Position numbers and translations under genes: made by a program
The notes under the pieces: model-generated
What the model was told of the DNA's origin: nothing
Database searches by the model: none
The model's input: the letters and a program-made list of their open reading frames with translations, nothing else
Part shown: positions 24,262-33,807 of the stretch, in pieces
Layout of the letters: every line of letters begins with the position of its first letter
How positions within the stretch are numbered: the first letter of the stretch is position 1
Origin: Micromonospora_H sonneratiae
GTDB lineage: Bacteria > Actinomycetota > Actinomycetes > Mycobacteriales > Micromonosporaceae
NCBI RefSeq assembly: GCF_042679305.1
Contig: NZ_JBHTMP010000001.1
Span: forward strand, 124,001 to 188,000
Direction: 5' to 3'
DNA: 64,000 nucleotides

Positions 24262-27013
24262 CCATCCCGTCACCGAACCGAGCATCAGCAGCGCCGACGC
24301 CCCGGTGGACGTGGCGGTGTCTCCACTGGGCCACCTCTTCGCCGAGGAACGCCACGGCGATCGGCAGGCCCGCGAGGCGGTGTTCTGCACCTTCAACGCG
24401 GATCTCGGCTTCTTCGAACGGACGGTGCTGGGCGTCACCCAGGCAACCGGTGCCCGCATCACGGTTCTCGGTGACGCCCGTATGTCGAACCCGGATCCTC
24501 GTGCGGCCCGCAACGCCGGAACCCGGTACGTGCACGGCATCGCCGTCACCGGTAACGGCAGCGCCTTCCATCCGAAGCTGATGGTGGTGGCCGGGCCTGA
24601 GCGTGTCGTTCTGGCCATCGGCTCGGGAAACCTCTCGGTGGGCGGTTGGCATCTCAACACCGAGACGTGGACGGTGACGACGGCCGACCGCCAGCGCTGT
24701 CCGGCGCTGGTGCCGGAGGCCGCCGCCTGGCTGCGTACCCTCGGTCGCGTCTGCACGATCACGCCCGGGGCAGTCGCCGGTCTGCACCGCACCGCCGAAA
24801 CACTCGACACCCTGGCCTCCCACAGCCAGGTCATGGCGACCGGACACCGCCTGGTGCACAACTCGGAGCAGTCGATCATCACCCAGCTACCGTCCGATCC
24901 GGTCGAGGAACTTCTCCTCCATGCGCCGTTCCACGACGACAACGCCGCGGCCATCCACGCCCTCGTCCGACGGCTCGCCCCCGGCCGCGTGACGCTGGCG
25001 GTCCAATCCGGTGGCCGCACCGTCATCCAGCCTCAGGCACTCGCGCGAGTGTTCGACGAGCTTGCCGTGCCGCTGAAGGTGGTCGAAGACCGTGGAAAGG
25101 CATATCGGCACGGCAAGCTGATCGAGGCCCGTACGGTGGCTGGTCACCGTTGGACGCTGACCGGCAGTCCGAATCTCTCGGCAGCCGCGCTCCTGCGGTC
25201 GGTGGCCGATGGCGGCAACGTCGAACTGGGCGTGCTCGCCCAGCCCTCGGTCAGTCTCTTCCCCGACGGTACGCCCATCACGCTGGCCGAGGTGCCGGCC
25301 ATGTCGATCACAAGCCCTGTCGCCAGCCGGGCCACGCCTTCCGTGTTCCTGGTCGAGGCCGTCCGCTCGGTCGACGGGCTGCGACTCACCCTCGCTCGTC
25401 CGCCCCAGCAGCCGGTGCAGATCCTCGCCTCTCCTGGAACGGACTACGACACCTGGAACGAGATCGGAACCGTTCCGGCCGGCAGCGCGACCTGTCTACT
25501 CCAGAACGTCGACCTACCGGGTGGATGCCGAGTGCGCCCCTGCTGGCAGGCGAACGGCATCGTCCGAGAAGGCCCGTTGACATTCGTCACCGACCCGGTC
25601 CGGGTACGTGCCAGGATCGGAGACGGGCACACCCGCCACGACGCGTCCCCCGGTCCGATCGAACTGTTGGGCGACGCCCGGCTGATCGAGCGCTGGTTGG
25701 ACGCCGTCCAACAGTATGCCGCTGCCACCCGCGCCGTCACGCTACCCCGGATCGGGGCGACCGGGCCCGCTGGTGTCGCGTCGGAATCCGGCACTGCGGG
25801 ACCGCGCATCGATTCCGACAGCGAGGATTGGCTGACGTATTCCGACGACGCGAAGAGTCGGCTGGGCGGCAGGATGTTCCGATTCGCCCTCGGTGTTCGC
25901 CCCACAGCGGCCCTCATGATGGACGAGGCCGACCCGACACTGCTGGCCCCCACCGACCGCCTCCTCGACGAACGTACGACGGGTCTGCAGGACGATGATC
26001 CGAACAGCGTCGACGACGACACCGCCCCCGCCGGTTCCGGGGACGCCAACGGGGAGGCTCCCACCGGTCAGGAACCGTCCGACGGGCAGACCGTCGACAG
26101 TGGGGACGACCGACGACGGCTCTCCCCACAGGAGCGGCGACGGATCCGACGCCGCCTCTGGCGAGCCGCCCACGAAGAGGCACCCGACCTGCCCGCTATC
26201 GACCGGCTGACGATCGGCACGCTCGTCCTGGTCTCCATCGATTTGGGGATCTGGGACAGCGCGGACGGCGACGACGGGTGGGCCGAGGTCCTCGCCACCC
26301 TTCTGACAGTGCTCGACCTCGGGGACGTCCCGACCGAGGTCGAGGCCAGTGCAGCCAGCTTCGCCGCCGTGGCGATCTACCTGATCCGCGACCACCTGCC
26401 GGTCTCCGGACGTACCCGAGAGGTCATCCGATACGAGGCTGCTGCGGAAAAGACCGCCCACCTCTATCCGGCAGCCGACCTCGACCTGATCGGCAGCCAT
26501 TCCGATGGCCTGCACAACAGCCGAGGCTTCCCGGTCGACCCCGACGAGGTGGTACGGGTCATCTCGATGATCGTCCAGGACGATCCGCTGGCCGACGCCA
26601 TCGAAGTCCTCGGTACGCGGCACGGTGACTGGACGATGCACCGTCATCAGGGTGCCGTGCTACACGTCCACGGAGCCTTCCGTAACCCGTTCACCGCTGC
26701 CGCCGAGGCCCTGGATGCCGCCGATCGAACGGACATGTTGGCAGTGTGGGCCACCAATACCCACGGTGGCTGGGCCCTGGCGGTCCGCTCGGGCCAGGAT
26801 CTGTTCCACATCGAACTGTCCCGTGGGCTCGTCATGTGGCGGCACTACCGCCTCGGCCGACTGACCACCGCGACCCGGCTCTGCCGGGACAGTGAGCTGG
26901 CCAGCCGGCTACGCGTGTCCCACGGCCCGCTGACCCAGCCGATCCCTGGTGCCACGACCGCGTTCCTCCGCGTCGGACTGGACGTCGCGCACGGCCCGCC
27001 CGACTGTTTCTGA
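24254..27013 (+). CDS. large PLD-superfamily protein with two HxK motifs and a C-terminal domain of unknown function
   Basis: A 919-residue protein starting at a TTG that overlaps the previous stop by 8 bases. Two phospholipase-D/nuclease half-sites are clear: His106-x-Lys108 followed by IGSGNLS (122-128), and His286-x-Lys288 followed by GSPNLS (304-309). The GS(x)NLS form is typical of PLD domains in DNA-processing enzymes and restriction-type nucleases rather than lipases. Residues about 570-640 are an acidic then basic linker (DDDPNSVDDD... then RRRIRRRLWR), and the last 280 residues form an unrecognised domain. No helicase or methylase is adjacent. Nuclease activity is predicted, the biological role is not known. 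Confidence 0.75.
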   Translation: MSDHPVTEPSISSADAPVDVAVSPLGHLFAEERHGDRQAREAVFCTFNADLGFFERTVLGVTQATGARITVLGDARMSNPDPRAARNAGTRYVHGIAVTGNGSAFHPKLMVVAGPERVVLAIGSGNLSVGGWHLNTETWTVTTADRQRCPALVPEAAAWLRTLGRVCTITPGAVAGLHRTAETLDTLASHSQVMATGHRLVHNSEQSIITQLPSDPVEELLLHAPFHDDNAAAIHALVRRLAPGRVTLAVQSGGRTVIQPQALARVFDELAVPLKVVEDRGKAYRHGKLIEARTVAGHRWTLTGSPNLSAAALLRSVADGGNVELGVLAQPSVSLFPDGTPITLAEVPAMSITSPVASRATPSVFLVEAVRSVDGLRLTLARPPQQPVQILASPGTDYDTWNEIGTVPAGSATCLLQNVDLPGGCRVRPCWQANGIVREGPLTFVTDPVRVRARIGDGHTRHDASPGPIELLGDARLIERWLDAVQQYAAATRAVTLPRIGATGPAGVASESGTAGPRIDSDSEDWLTYSDDAKSRLGGRMFRFALGVRPTAALMMDEADPTLLAPTDRLLDERTTGLQDDDPNSVDDDTAPAGSGDANGEAPTGQEPSDGQTVDSGDDRRRLSPQERRRIRRRLWRAAHEEAPDLPAIDRLTIGTLVLVSIDLGIWDSADGDDGWAEVLATLLTVLDLGDVPTEVEASAASFAAVAIYLIRDHLPVSGRTREVIRYEAAAEKTAHLYPAADLDLIGSHSDGLHNSRGFPVDPDEVVRVISMIVQDDPLADAIEVLGTRHGDWTMHRHQGAVLHVHGAFRNPFTAAAEALDAADRTDMLAVWATNTHGGWALAVRSGQDLFHIELSRGLVMWRHYRLGRLTTATRLCRDSELASRLRVSHGPLTQPIPGATTAFLRVGLDVAHGPPDCF

Positions 27014-27082
27014 ACCACTGGTGGCAGTCGCCGCACGATCCTCGGACGGCTCGGCCACTCACGGCCCGGTAGATCACATCTT

Positions 27083-28720
27083 TCATCCGGTACGGAGGCG
27101 GGTACGCAGTTCCGCCTTGGCGACCTTGCCACCGGAACCGCGCGGCAGTTCGTCGACGATCTCCAACCGCTCCGGCCAGTTCTCCGGGGAAACCCCACGA
27201 GCACCGAGGTGCGTCCGCAGGCCGTCCAGGTCGAGGGTGGCACCTGGCCGGAGCACGACGACGGCACAGACCCGCTCGCCGTACGTCGGGTCGGGCACCG
27301 CGACCGCGGCCACCATGGCCACGGCCGGATGGGTGCCCACCTGCTCCTCGACGGCGGCGGCGCTGACGTTCTTTCCGCCCCGGATGATGAAGTCCGACTT
27401 GCGGTCCACCACCCGTAGGTAGCCCTCCTCGTCACGGACGCAGATGTCCCCGGTCAGCATCCAGCCGTCCGGGGTGAACAACCGTTCGTTGGCCTCGGCA
27501 TCGTTGAAGTATCCGAGACAGGTGGCCGGCCCGGCGCAGGCCGCCTGTCCCGGGCCGCCGCTCGCGGTGACGTCGGTGCCGTCCTCGGCGAACAGCCGTA
27601 CGTTCATCTCGTCGATGATGCGACCGGCCGTACGCAGCCGCCGGTCCCGGCTGTCCGTGGTCCCGGTACGCGACAGCGCGCCGGTCTCGTTGGACCCGAA
27701 GAACTGCAGCACCTGGGCACCCGTACGTTGTTCGAACTCGGCGGCCCGCTCGAACGGGATGGCCTCGCCGCCGGTGAACATGCAGCGCAGCGAACTGAGG
27801 TCGTATCGGTCGGGTTCGGCGTTGAGCATCATGATGAACTGGGTGCTGACGCAGCACACGACCGTGACGCGTTCCCGCTCGATCAGCTCCAACGCCGTGG
27901 CGGCGTTGAACCTCGGCATCACCACCGTGGGCGAGCCGAGCAGGGTGGGGGTGAAGTTCGCGGTCCACTGCGCGAAGCCGTACGGGGCGGGGATGAGGGT
28001 GAGGAAGACGTCGTCGGGGGTGAAGGCACCCGCCTCTACGGCGAGTTCGTGGTAGTACATCCAGCGGTTCTGGTTGTGCACCACGCACTTCGGCATGCCG
28101 GTGGTGCCGGACGTGCCGTTGAGCAGGTGGATCTCGCCCAGCCCCAGGGCACGGGCGGTGAGCTGCTGCCGTTCCGCCACCGTCGGTTCCGGCCAGTCTG
28201 CATCCGTCAGCTGCATCGGCAGCTCCAGTCGGATCCGCAGCGGTAGGCCGTCGACGAGTTCGCCGATCGGGGTTCCCCGGTGCTCCGCGTGGCTGATCAG
28301 GGCGCTCGCGCCACCGACGGTGAGCAGGTGGCGCAGTTCCAGTCGGCCGGCCCGGGGCCCGACCGCCACCACCACGACTCCGGCCTTCTGCGCGGCAAGA
28401 TAGGCGACGTGCACCGGGACGCCGTCCGGGAGCAGTACGCCGACCCGTTCACCCCGGGCCAGCCCGCTGCGCAGCAGCACCGCCGCCAACCGGTCGGAGA
28501 GGTCGTCGAACGCCTGCCAGGTGAGCCGGTCGTCACCGGCGATGAAGGCCGGCCGGTCCGGGATGCGGGCCGCGTGCTGGCGTACCCGTTCGACGAGAGT
28601 GTCGGTGCCCCACCGGCCCACCTCGGCCAGCCGGTCGGCAACGTAACGCTCGTGGACGCTTCCGGGAGCCGGTGCCGTCCCTCGGGGGAAGAGATCCGTC
28701 ACGTCGCTGAACTCCACCAT
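27083..28720 (-). CDS. acyl-CoA synthetase under a KstR2-type operator
   Basis: A 545-residue ANL-family CoA ligase. The phosphate loop GTSGTTGMPKCV is near residue 195, GSNETGALS near 310, TGD and the DRKSDFIIRGGKNVS hinge follow, and the A10 lysine is intact in GSGGKVAK. It is a close paralogue of the ligase at 32203-33807 (shared STQFIMMLN, YDLSSLR and FTGGE blocks). The start ATG at 28720 is 13 bases from an AACAAGCGCTTGGT operator shared with the divergent thioesterase. Probable role: activating a steroid-derived carboxylic acid. It is not the fadD3 orthologue, which lies at 47418. Confidence 0.82.
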   Translation of the reverse strand: MVEFSDVTDLFPRGTAPAPGSVHERYVADRLAEVGRWGTDTLVERVRQHAARIPDRPAFIAGDDRLTWQAFDDLSDRLAAVLLRSGLARGERVGVLLPDGVPVHVAYLAAQKAGVVVVAVGPRAGRLELRHLLTVGGASALISHAEHRGTPIGELVDGLPLRIRLELPMQLTDADWPEPTVAERQQLTARALGLGEIHLLNGTSGTTGMPKCVVHNQNRWMYYHELAVEAGAFTPDDVFLTLIPAPYGFAQWTANFTPTLLGSPTVVMPRFNAATALELIERERVTVVCCVSTQFIMMLNAEPDRYDLSSLRCMFTGGEAIPFERAAEFEQRTGAQVLQFFGSNETGALSRTGTTDSRDRRLRTAGRIIDEMNVRLFAEDGTDVTASGGPGQAACAGPATCLGYFNDAEANERLFTPDGWMLTGDICVRDEEGYLRVVDRKSDFIIRGGKNVSAAAVEEQVGTHPAVAMVAAVAVPDPTYGERVCAVVVLRPGATLDLDGLRTHLGARGVSPENWPERLEIVDELPRGSGGKVAKAELRTRLRTG

Positions 28721-28732
28721 CCACCCCTACCT

Positions 28733-28746
28733 AACAAGCGCTTGGT
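28733..28746. promoter_or_regulatory. KstR2-type operator AACAAGCGCTTGGT
   Basis: One mismatch from the ideal palindrome ACCAAGCGCTTGGT and a full match to the KstR2 consensus AnCAAGnnCTTGnT. Lies between the divergent CoA ligase (start 28720) and thioesterase (start 28792) and could control both. Confidence 0.8.
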
Positions 28747-28791
28747 TGTGGCATTCTGTTTCCGATCGAGGACGTATGTCAAGGAGTCGGG

Positions 28792-29211
28792 ATGCAGATC
28801 TGGAAGGGACCCGCCGGGCAGCAACTGCTTACTCGCCCGGTCCAGGTGGGCGAGCATACGCACCGCTCGTTCGAGGTGGGGCCGAACATGGTCACCGACC
28901 ACGTGCCGGGAGCGCCATCGGTCCTCTCCACGCCCGCACTCATCGCACTGATGGAGGACACGGCCGCCGACATCCTGCGTCCGCACTTCCTGCCGGGCGC
29001 GGCCTCCGTCGGCACCTGGATCGGCGTACGGCACACCGCGCCCGCCCTGGTCGGAGAGCAAGTCGAGGTCCACGCCACGGTGGCCGAGATAGCGGGCCGA
29101 CGGGTCACCTTCGACGTGGCGGCCCAGGTTGCCGGGCGACAGATCGGCGACGGTCAGGTCACCCAGACCCTGATCCGGGGCACCGCGCCAGACCCCGGCA
29201 CGACCGGATGA
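28792..29211 (+). CDS. hotdog thioesterase, FlK-like
   Basis: A 139-residue hotdog-fold protein. It resembles the fluoroacetyl-CoA thioesterase family: STPALIALMEDTAADILRP gives the Thr/Glu pair on the hotdog helix and VRHTAPALVGEQVEV the active-site His. AAGGAG precedes the ATG by 5 bases. Transcribed divergently from a CoA ligase under the same KstR2-type operator, it may recycle CoA from dead-end or toxic acyl-CoAs formed during steroid breakdown. Substrate is unproven. Confidence 0.75.
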   Translation: MQIWKGPAGQQLLTRPVQVGEHTHRSFEVGPNMVTDHVPGAPSVLSTPALIALMEDTAADILRPHFLPGAASVGTWIGVRHTAPALVGEQVEVHATVAEIAGRRVTFDVAAQVAGRQIGDGQVTQTLIRGTAPDPGTTG

Positions 29212-29311
29212 GAGTCACCTCCGCCACCGGCTGACCGCTTGACAACAACCGCTGGCTGGCGAAGAGCCCGATCGGGACACGGACCTCCATACCGGTCGCG
29301 ATGGGCGGCGT

Positions 29312-30046
29312 CTACCCGATCACGGATTGTCCGCCAGCGTTGAATTCCCGGTACCTTCTGATGTACTCGGCAGCTACGTCCGGCATCGGCGCGTCGTCGT
29401 TGTCGGCGAACCAGATCTCGTTCTCCAGCCAGTACCGGCACAGGAACGTCTCGAACGACTCACCGCAGAACACGATCGCGTCGGGTTCGGTGCCATCGCC
29501 TTCCTCGGCCTCGTAGGTGTCCTCGGAGCCGTAGAAGTCGGCCGAACAGACCACAGCGTGATCACGGCCGTCGGCGGTGAGGTACAGGTACCAGTACAGG
29601 CAGCCCTGCTGATCTGCGAGGAACCTGACCAGGTAGCCGTCGCCGACGGGCGATCGGACGGGCTCAGCGGCGACATCGACGAAACACGCCGTGCAGGACC
29701 GGATCCGGCGCTGCAACGTCGGTGTGCGCATCAGCGCCAGAAAGGCTGGTGGTAGTGACACACCGAGCCTTTCGCAGGCCGACAGCAGGGCCGGCAGTTC
29801 GGTCGCCGGCTCGGTACCGATGCTCCATTCGTCGTGCGTGGGCTGCGCGGCCAGCCAAGCCAGGTCCCCGGTCATCGCAAACGGCACCGGTGGCAGGTCC
29901 TGAAACTCGTATCGGCCGTAGGTGCCCACGTCAGGCCGGCTGTCCACCCCAGCGCCCTCCAAGCCGATCCCCCACCAGTAGGGACGGAACGGCGAATCCT
30001 GCGGTAGCACGCGAATCTCCTCCTGCCCGGCGCCTGTCACCGTCAT
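29312..30046 (-). CDS. SMI1/KNR4 (SUKH)-like protein of unknown function
   Basis: About 244 residues, acidic, cytosolic. The stretch ELPALLSACERLGVSLPPAFLALM followed by beta-rich sequence and LYWYLYLTADG resembles SUKH-superfamily proteins, often immunity partners of polymorphic toxins but also stand-alone. A Cys pair (RSCTACFVD) is notable. The start is uncertain: ATG 30046 is used, ATG 30109 and 30175 are in frame, and none has a good ribosome site. No toxin gene is visible in the surroundings. Confidence 0.55.
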   Translation of the reverse strand: MTVTGAGQEEIRVLPQDSPFRPYWWGIGLEGAGVDSRPDVGTYGRYEFQDLPPVPFAMTGDLAWLAAQPTHDEWSIGTEPATELPALLSACERLGVSLPPAFLALMRTPTLQRRIRSCTACFVDVAAEPVRSPVGDGYLVRFLADQQGCLYWYLYLTADGRDHAVVCSADFYGSEDTYEAEEGDGTEPDAIVFCGESFETFLCRYWLENEIWFADNDDAPMPDVAAEYIRRYREFNAGGQSVIG

Positions 30047-30325
30047 CCGGCTCGGGTGGAAGGTATTGCCCGGGTACGACAAGATCACCGCACCCTTCAA
30101 CCGGCACATGTCGGCACGGCCGCCGCACGACCCGACACGCTCAATCGGCCGAACTGATGACCTGCGACCGCCCACCTGTCAGGCTGGCACGGCAACGGTG
30201 ACCGAGCGACCGCCAAAGCGTGACTTTTCGTTCCGATGTTCCCCAAGGGCCGGTGACGGTGAGCGTCTGGGCGATGGCGGCGGCCACGGCGTGCCGCACG
30301 CAAGCCGGGCGGTTCGAGGACGCTC

Positions 30326-31039
30326 TCAGTTGGGCACGATGCGCTGCGGCAGCCCGGCGCGTAGCTGGGACATCTTCGCCAGCAGGTCGTAGAACGTCGA
30401 CGAGACGCATTCACCGATCAGAAGAGGCCTGTCGCGCATCTCGGCGGGCGTGAACGTCAGGCCCGCCAGGGCACACACGATGCGCATGTTGATGTAGTAA
30501 GGGTGGTCGCTCTCCTCATCATCGGTCGCCGCCAGGATGGCGGGCCGAAGGACCTCCGGCGTCTCCTCGTCATAGAACTCAGCGTTGTACGGCTCGGTGA
30601 TGTGACAGAGAATCTCGCCATCCTCGGCATAGCCGAAGCTCTCATCGGAGTTGATCGTGAAGATACTGGTGGCCGCCATCCGACCGTCCTGCGACAAGCC
30701 GACGGCCATCAGCTGGTGATCGGCGGTGTCCGCGGTCACCCCTGACGCGTCGTACACGAACGTCCACTCACCATGCTGCCCGGCGACGAGCAGATCCGCC
30801 ATTCGATCCGCACCCACCGCCGCGTGCATGACGGTCGACCACTCGTCGGGGCGCTGGGTCGGCAACTCGTTCGGCGCAAGTCGTCGAACGACCCTGCCGC
30901 CCACAAGCTCCATCGCGGCCTGCGGGTCCAGACCGCGCACCACGTGCAGCAGGTGGTTGGGATCACGGGTCCCGAGTTCGGACAGCCACCGGGGCACGCC
31001 TTCATCCAGCGCCTCAGGGATGAAGCCGGGAACAACCAT
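30326..31039 (-). CDS. DUF6461-like hypothetical protein
   Basis: A 237-residue soluble protein, matching my recollection of the actinobacterial DUF6461 family (WTFVYDASGVTADTADHQLMAVGLSQDGRMAATSIFTINSDESFGYAEDG). Function unknown. The ATG at 31039 follows GGAGGG and is preferred over an ATG 18 bases upstream. Neighbours are a SUKH-like gene and a decayed HEAT-repeat gene, so this is a small accessory patch inserted between two KstR2-regulated units. Confidence 0.6.
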   Translation of the reverse strand: MVVPGFIPEALDEGVPRWLSELGTRDPNHLLHVVRGLDPQAAMELVGGRVVRRLAPNELPTQRPDEWSTVMHAAVGADRMADLLVAGQHGEWTFVYDASGVTADTADHQLMAVGLSQDGRMAATSIFTINSDESFGYAEDGEILCHITEPYNAEFYDEETPEVLRPAILAATDDEESDHPYYINMRIVCALAGLTFTPAEMRDRPLLIGECVSSTFYDLLAKMSQLRAGLPQRIVPN

Positions 31040-31075
31040 GGCAAGCCCTCCAAACACTTCAGGTGTACCTGCCTG

Positions 31076-32158
31076 TTACACGTACCTGACCAACGGCCGG
31101 TTCATGCCATCGAGCTGGCGCACGGCCTCCCCGCCAGCTCGTCCGGTCATCGACCCGCCTACGGGTGACAGCCCATCGGATGCGCCGGCTGGTACATGGG
31201 CGGCTCGGGTAGCAGCGCGGCGAACTGGACCCACAACGGCTCGATCAGCCATGCTGGGACGGCAGGCACCGAACCTCCGTGACCTGCGGCTGAGTGGCTC
31301 AGCCAGCTCTGCCGTCGGTACGCCGAGTCGGGCGAGGGCCCGGGCGGCGGACAGCCTGCTCCAGCGGTCGTCCAAACGATCGCGCAGCTGCGGTTCCAGG
31401 TGCACGACCGCTGCCCGGGACGCGTGCGCGAGGTCGGCGATGAGGTCCGCAGTATGGTGCGCGGGCGTGTCTCCGGCGACGAGCACGCCTTCCACCGTTG
31501 GCAGCACGCCTTCCGGCTCCGGCCACGGCCGCTACCACCCGCGCCGCCAGGACTTGTTGGTCCCGCTGAGGATGTAGCCGCTCGGCCGTACCGGTCGGAT
31601 ATGCGGTCGCTACGGGCAGCAACGGCGTCAGAGCGTCACCGAGCTCGTTGATGACCTACATCGACGTCCAAGGCACCCGCGCGTTCCCCGCCAGGCTGGC
31701 GCGCAGGGCGTCGGGCACCACGTCCCTGTCCCCGGTCAGCCGTCGGACGGCCAGGGCCGCTCGCAGGTCGCCCGCCTCCAACGCTCGGGTTCGCCACTGC
31801 GGGACGGCCGCGTGATCGTCATGACCCAGCATGAGCAGCGCCTCAGCGCCTCAGCGGCCTGCGGACCTGCGTACGGCATCGCGGCCAGCAGGTCCGGCAC
31901 GAGGTCGGCGGCGTCCGGACCCCAGTGCCCCACCATCCCCGCCAGCACCTCGACGGATGCCGGATGGACGGCTGCCGCACACACCGGCTCGATCCAGCGC
32001 GGGTCACCGAGCCGCTGCAACGCGCTGCCGTACGCGTGCGACAACCCAGACAATCGCATCAAGACCATCAAGCACGCAGGCAGCCTACGGGCCCGTCCAC
32101 ACAGCAGTGCGGGTCCAGCCCACCGCATCCGCAGACGGCACGACAAGCCGTCCAGCAT
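31076..32158 (-). pseudogene. decayed HEAT-repeat protein gene
   Basis: Minus-strand pieces in different frames read like one HEAT-repeat protein. The N-proximal piece (31736-32158) has WIEPVCAAAVHPASVEVLAGMVG and DAADLVPDLLAAMPYAGPQAAEALR. A later piece (31076-31507) has HHTADLIADLAHASRAAVVHLEPQLRDRL and SAARALARLGVPTAELAE. Helical-repeat spacing with (P/D)xA..ALxxLG motifs is clear, but there is no continuous frame, and the stretch near 31510-31735 has no good coding frame. Frameshifts and probably deletions have broken it. It was the only candidate coding sequence in this 1.1-kb stretch. Confidence 0.55.
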
Positions 32159-32202
32159 GGCACCAACACGTCACGGTACGGCCGGAGACAGGACCTTCCC
32201 GG

Positions 32203-33807
32203 TCACACCAGCCTGCGCAGGGCCGGCTTGTCGACCTTGCCGCCCGCGCCCATCGGCAGGACGGGCAGGTGGACCAGCCGCTCCGGCCAATTGACCTTGG
32301 ACACCCCGCCGTCGGCCAGGTGTTTCCGCAGGTCATCGAGGGTCAGTTCGACGCCGTCCCGGGTCGCCACGAAGGCGCAGACCCGCTCGCCCAGCACCTC
32401 GTCCGGCATCCCGACCACGGCAACCTGGGTCACCCGGGGATGTCCGCCGACCGCCTCCTCCACCACCAGCGCGCTGACGTTGTGCCCGCCCCGGATGATG
32501 AAGTCGGCCGTCCGACCGGTCACCGACAGGAACCCGTCCTCGTCCAACTGTCCGAGGTCACCGGTCAACAGCCAGCCGTCCGGCCGGAAGAGGATCCGAT
32601 TCGCCGCCTCGTCCCGGAAGTATCCGGCGGTGCAGCCCGGCCCGTTGGTGGCGATCTGTCCGGGGCCGCTCTCCACCGGTACGCCCTCCGGGGTGAAGAG
32701 CCTCACCCGGGTGCCCGGGACCGGGCGGCCCGCCGTACTCAACCGTTTCTGCTGACCATCGTCGACCCGGGTCAACGAGATCGGGCCGGCCTCGTTCGAC
32801 CCGTAGAACTGCAACACGGCGCAACCGGTGCGCTCCTCGAACTCCATCGCCCGCCGATACGGCACCCGCTCACCCCCGGTGAACAGCACCCGCAGTGAAC
32901 TGAGGTCGTACTCGGCAAACTCGGGGGAGTTCAGCATCATGATGAACTGGCTGGTCACCGCCGCCAGCACGGTCACCCGGTGCCGCTCGACCAGACGCAG
33001 GGTCTCGGCCGGGTCGAACTCGGCGGCCAGCACGGTGGGATAGCGGTACTGGGCTGGCACCACATGGGCGCTCCACAGCCCGAAGGCGTACGGCGCGGGC
33101 AGCGCGCTCAGCACGACCTCGTCCGGGCCGAAGGCGCCCGCGTCGGCGGCCAGCGGCCCGAAGACCTTGCGTACGTTCATGGTCTGCCGCACGCACTTGG
33201 GCAGACCGGTGGTGCCCGAGGTGGAGTTGAGGAAGAACAACTCGTCCGGGCCGAGACCGCGTCCCTCAATGGCGACAGCAGCCTCCGTCAGGCCGGGCAC
33301 CGGCAGGGCGACACCGTCACCTGCCAGCAACAACTCCGAACCGACCAGGTCCAGCACCAGGTGCCGGGGAGCACCTACCGCCCGTGCAATCTGCTCCCCC
33401 GGCCGGCCCCGGTGCGTCGACCGGGTCACCAGGGCACCGGCGCCGGTGTGCCGCAGCAGGTGGGTGATCTCGGCATCCCCGGCCCGGGGGCTGAGCCCGA
33501 CCGTGACCAGTCCGGCCTTCTGGGCGGCCAGGTACGCGACATGGGTGAGCGCGCCGCCGGTGAGCAGGACCGCCAGCAGGTCACCCGGCTGCCAGCCGGC
33601 GAGGGCGTAGGCCCCGGCCAGTCGGGTGGCCAGGTCGTCGTACTCCCGCCAGGTCAGCGTGGCGTCGCCGGCGTGGAAGGCGACCGCCTCCGGCGCGGCG
33701 GCGGCATTGCGGGCGACCAGGTCGGCGATGGTGTCGATGTCCCAGACACCATCGGCGTAGTAACGATCCCTCGTCGCCTGCGGAAACTCAGACACCTGCT
33801 CCACCAT
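32203..33807 (-). CDS. acyl-CoA synthetase, last gene of the ipdF operon
   Basis: A 534-residue ANL-family ligase with phosphate loop STSGTTGLPKCV, GSNEAGPISL, TGDLGQLDEDG and intact A10 lysine (GAGGKVDK). It is paralogous to the ligase at 27083-28720. It overlaps the upstream SDR gene by 20 bases, so it shares the transcript starting at ipdF. In the KstR2 setting its acid substrate is probably a ring-opened steroid fragment or a steroid side-chain acid; the two paralogues may differ in substrate. Confidence 0.82.
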   Translation of the reverse strand: MVEQVSEFPQATRDRYYADGVWDIDTIADLVARNAAAAPEAVAFHAGDATLTWREYDDLATRLAGAYALAGWQPGDLLAVLLTGGALTHVAYLAAQKAGLVTVGLSPRAGDAEITHLLRHTGAGALVTRSTHRGRPGEQIARAVGAPRHLVLDLVGSELLLAGDGVALPVPGLTEAAVAIEGRGLGPDELFFLNSTSGTTGLPKCVRQTMNVRKVFGPLAADAGAFGPDEVVLSALPAPYAFGLWSAHVVPAQYRYPTVLAAEFDPAETLRLVERHRVTVLAAVTSQFIMMLNSPEFAEYDLSSLRVLFTGGERVPYRRAMEFEERTGCAVLQFYGSNEAGPISLTRVDDGQQKRLSTAGRPVPGTRVRLFTPEGVPVESGPGQIATNGPGCTAGYFRDEAANRILFRPDGWLLTGDLGQLDEDGFLSVTGRTADFIIRGGHNVSALVVEEAVGGHPRVTQVAVVGMPDEVLGERVCAFVATRDGVELTLDDLRKHLADGGVSKVNWPERLVHLPVLPMGAGGKVDKPALRRLV

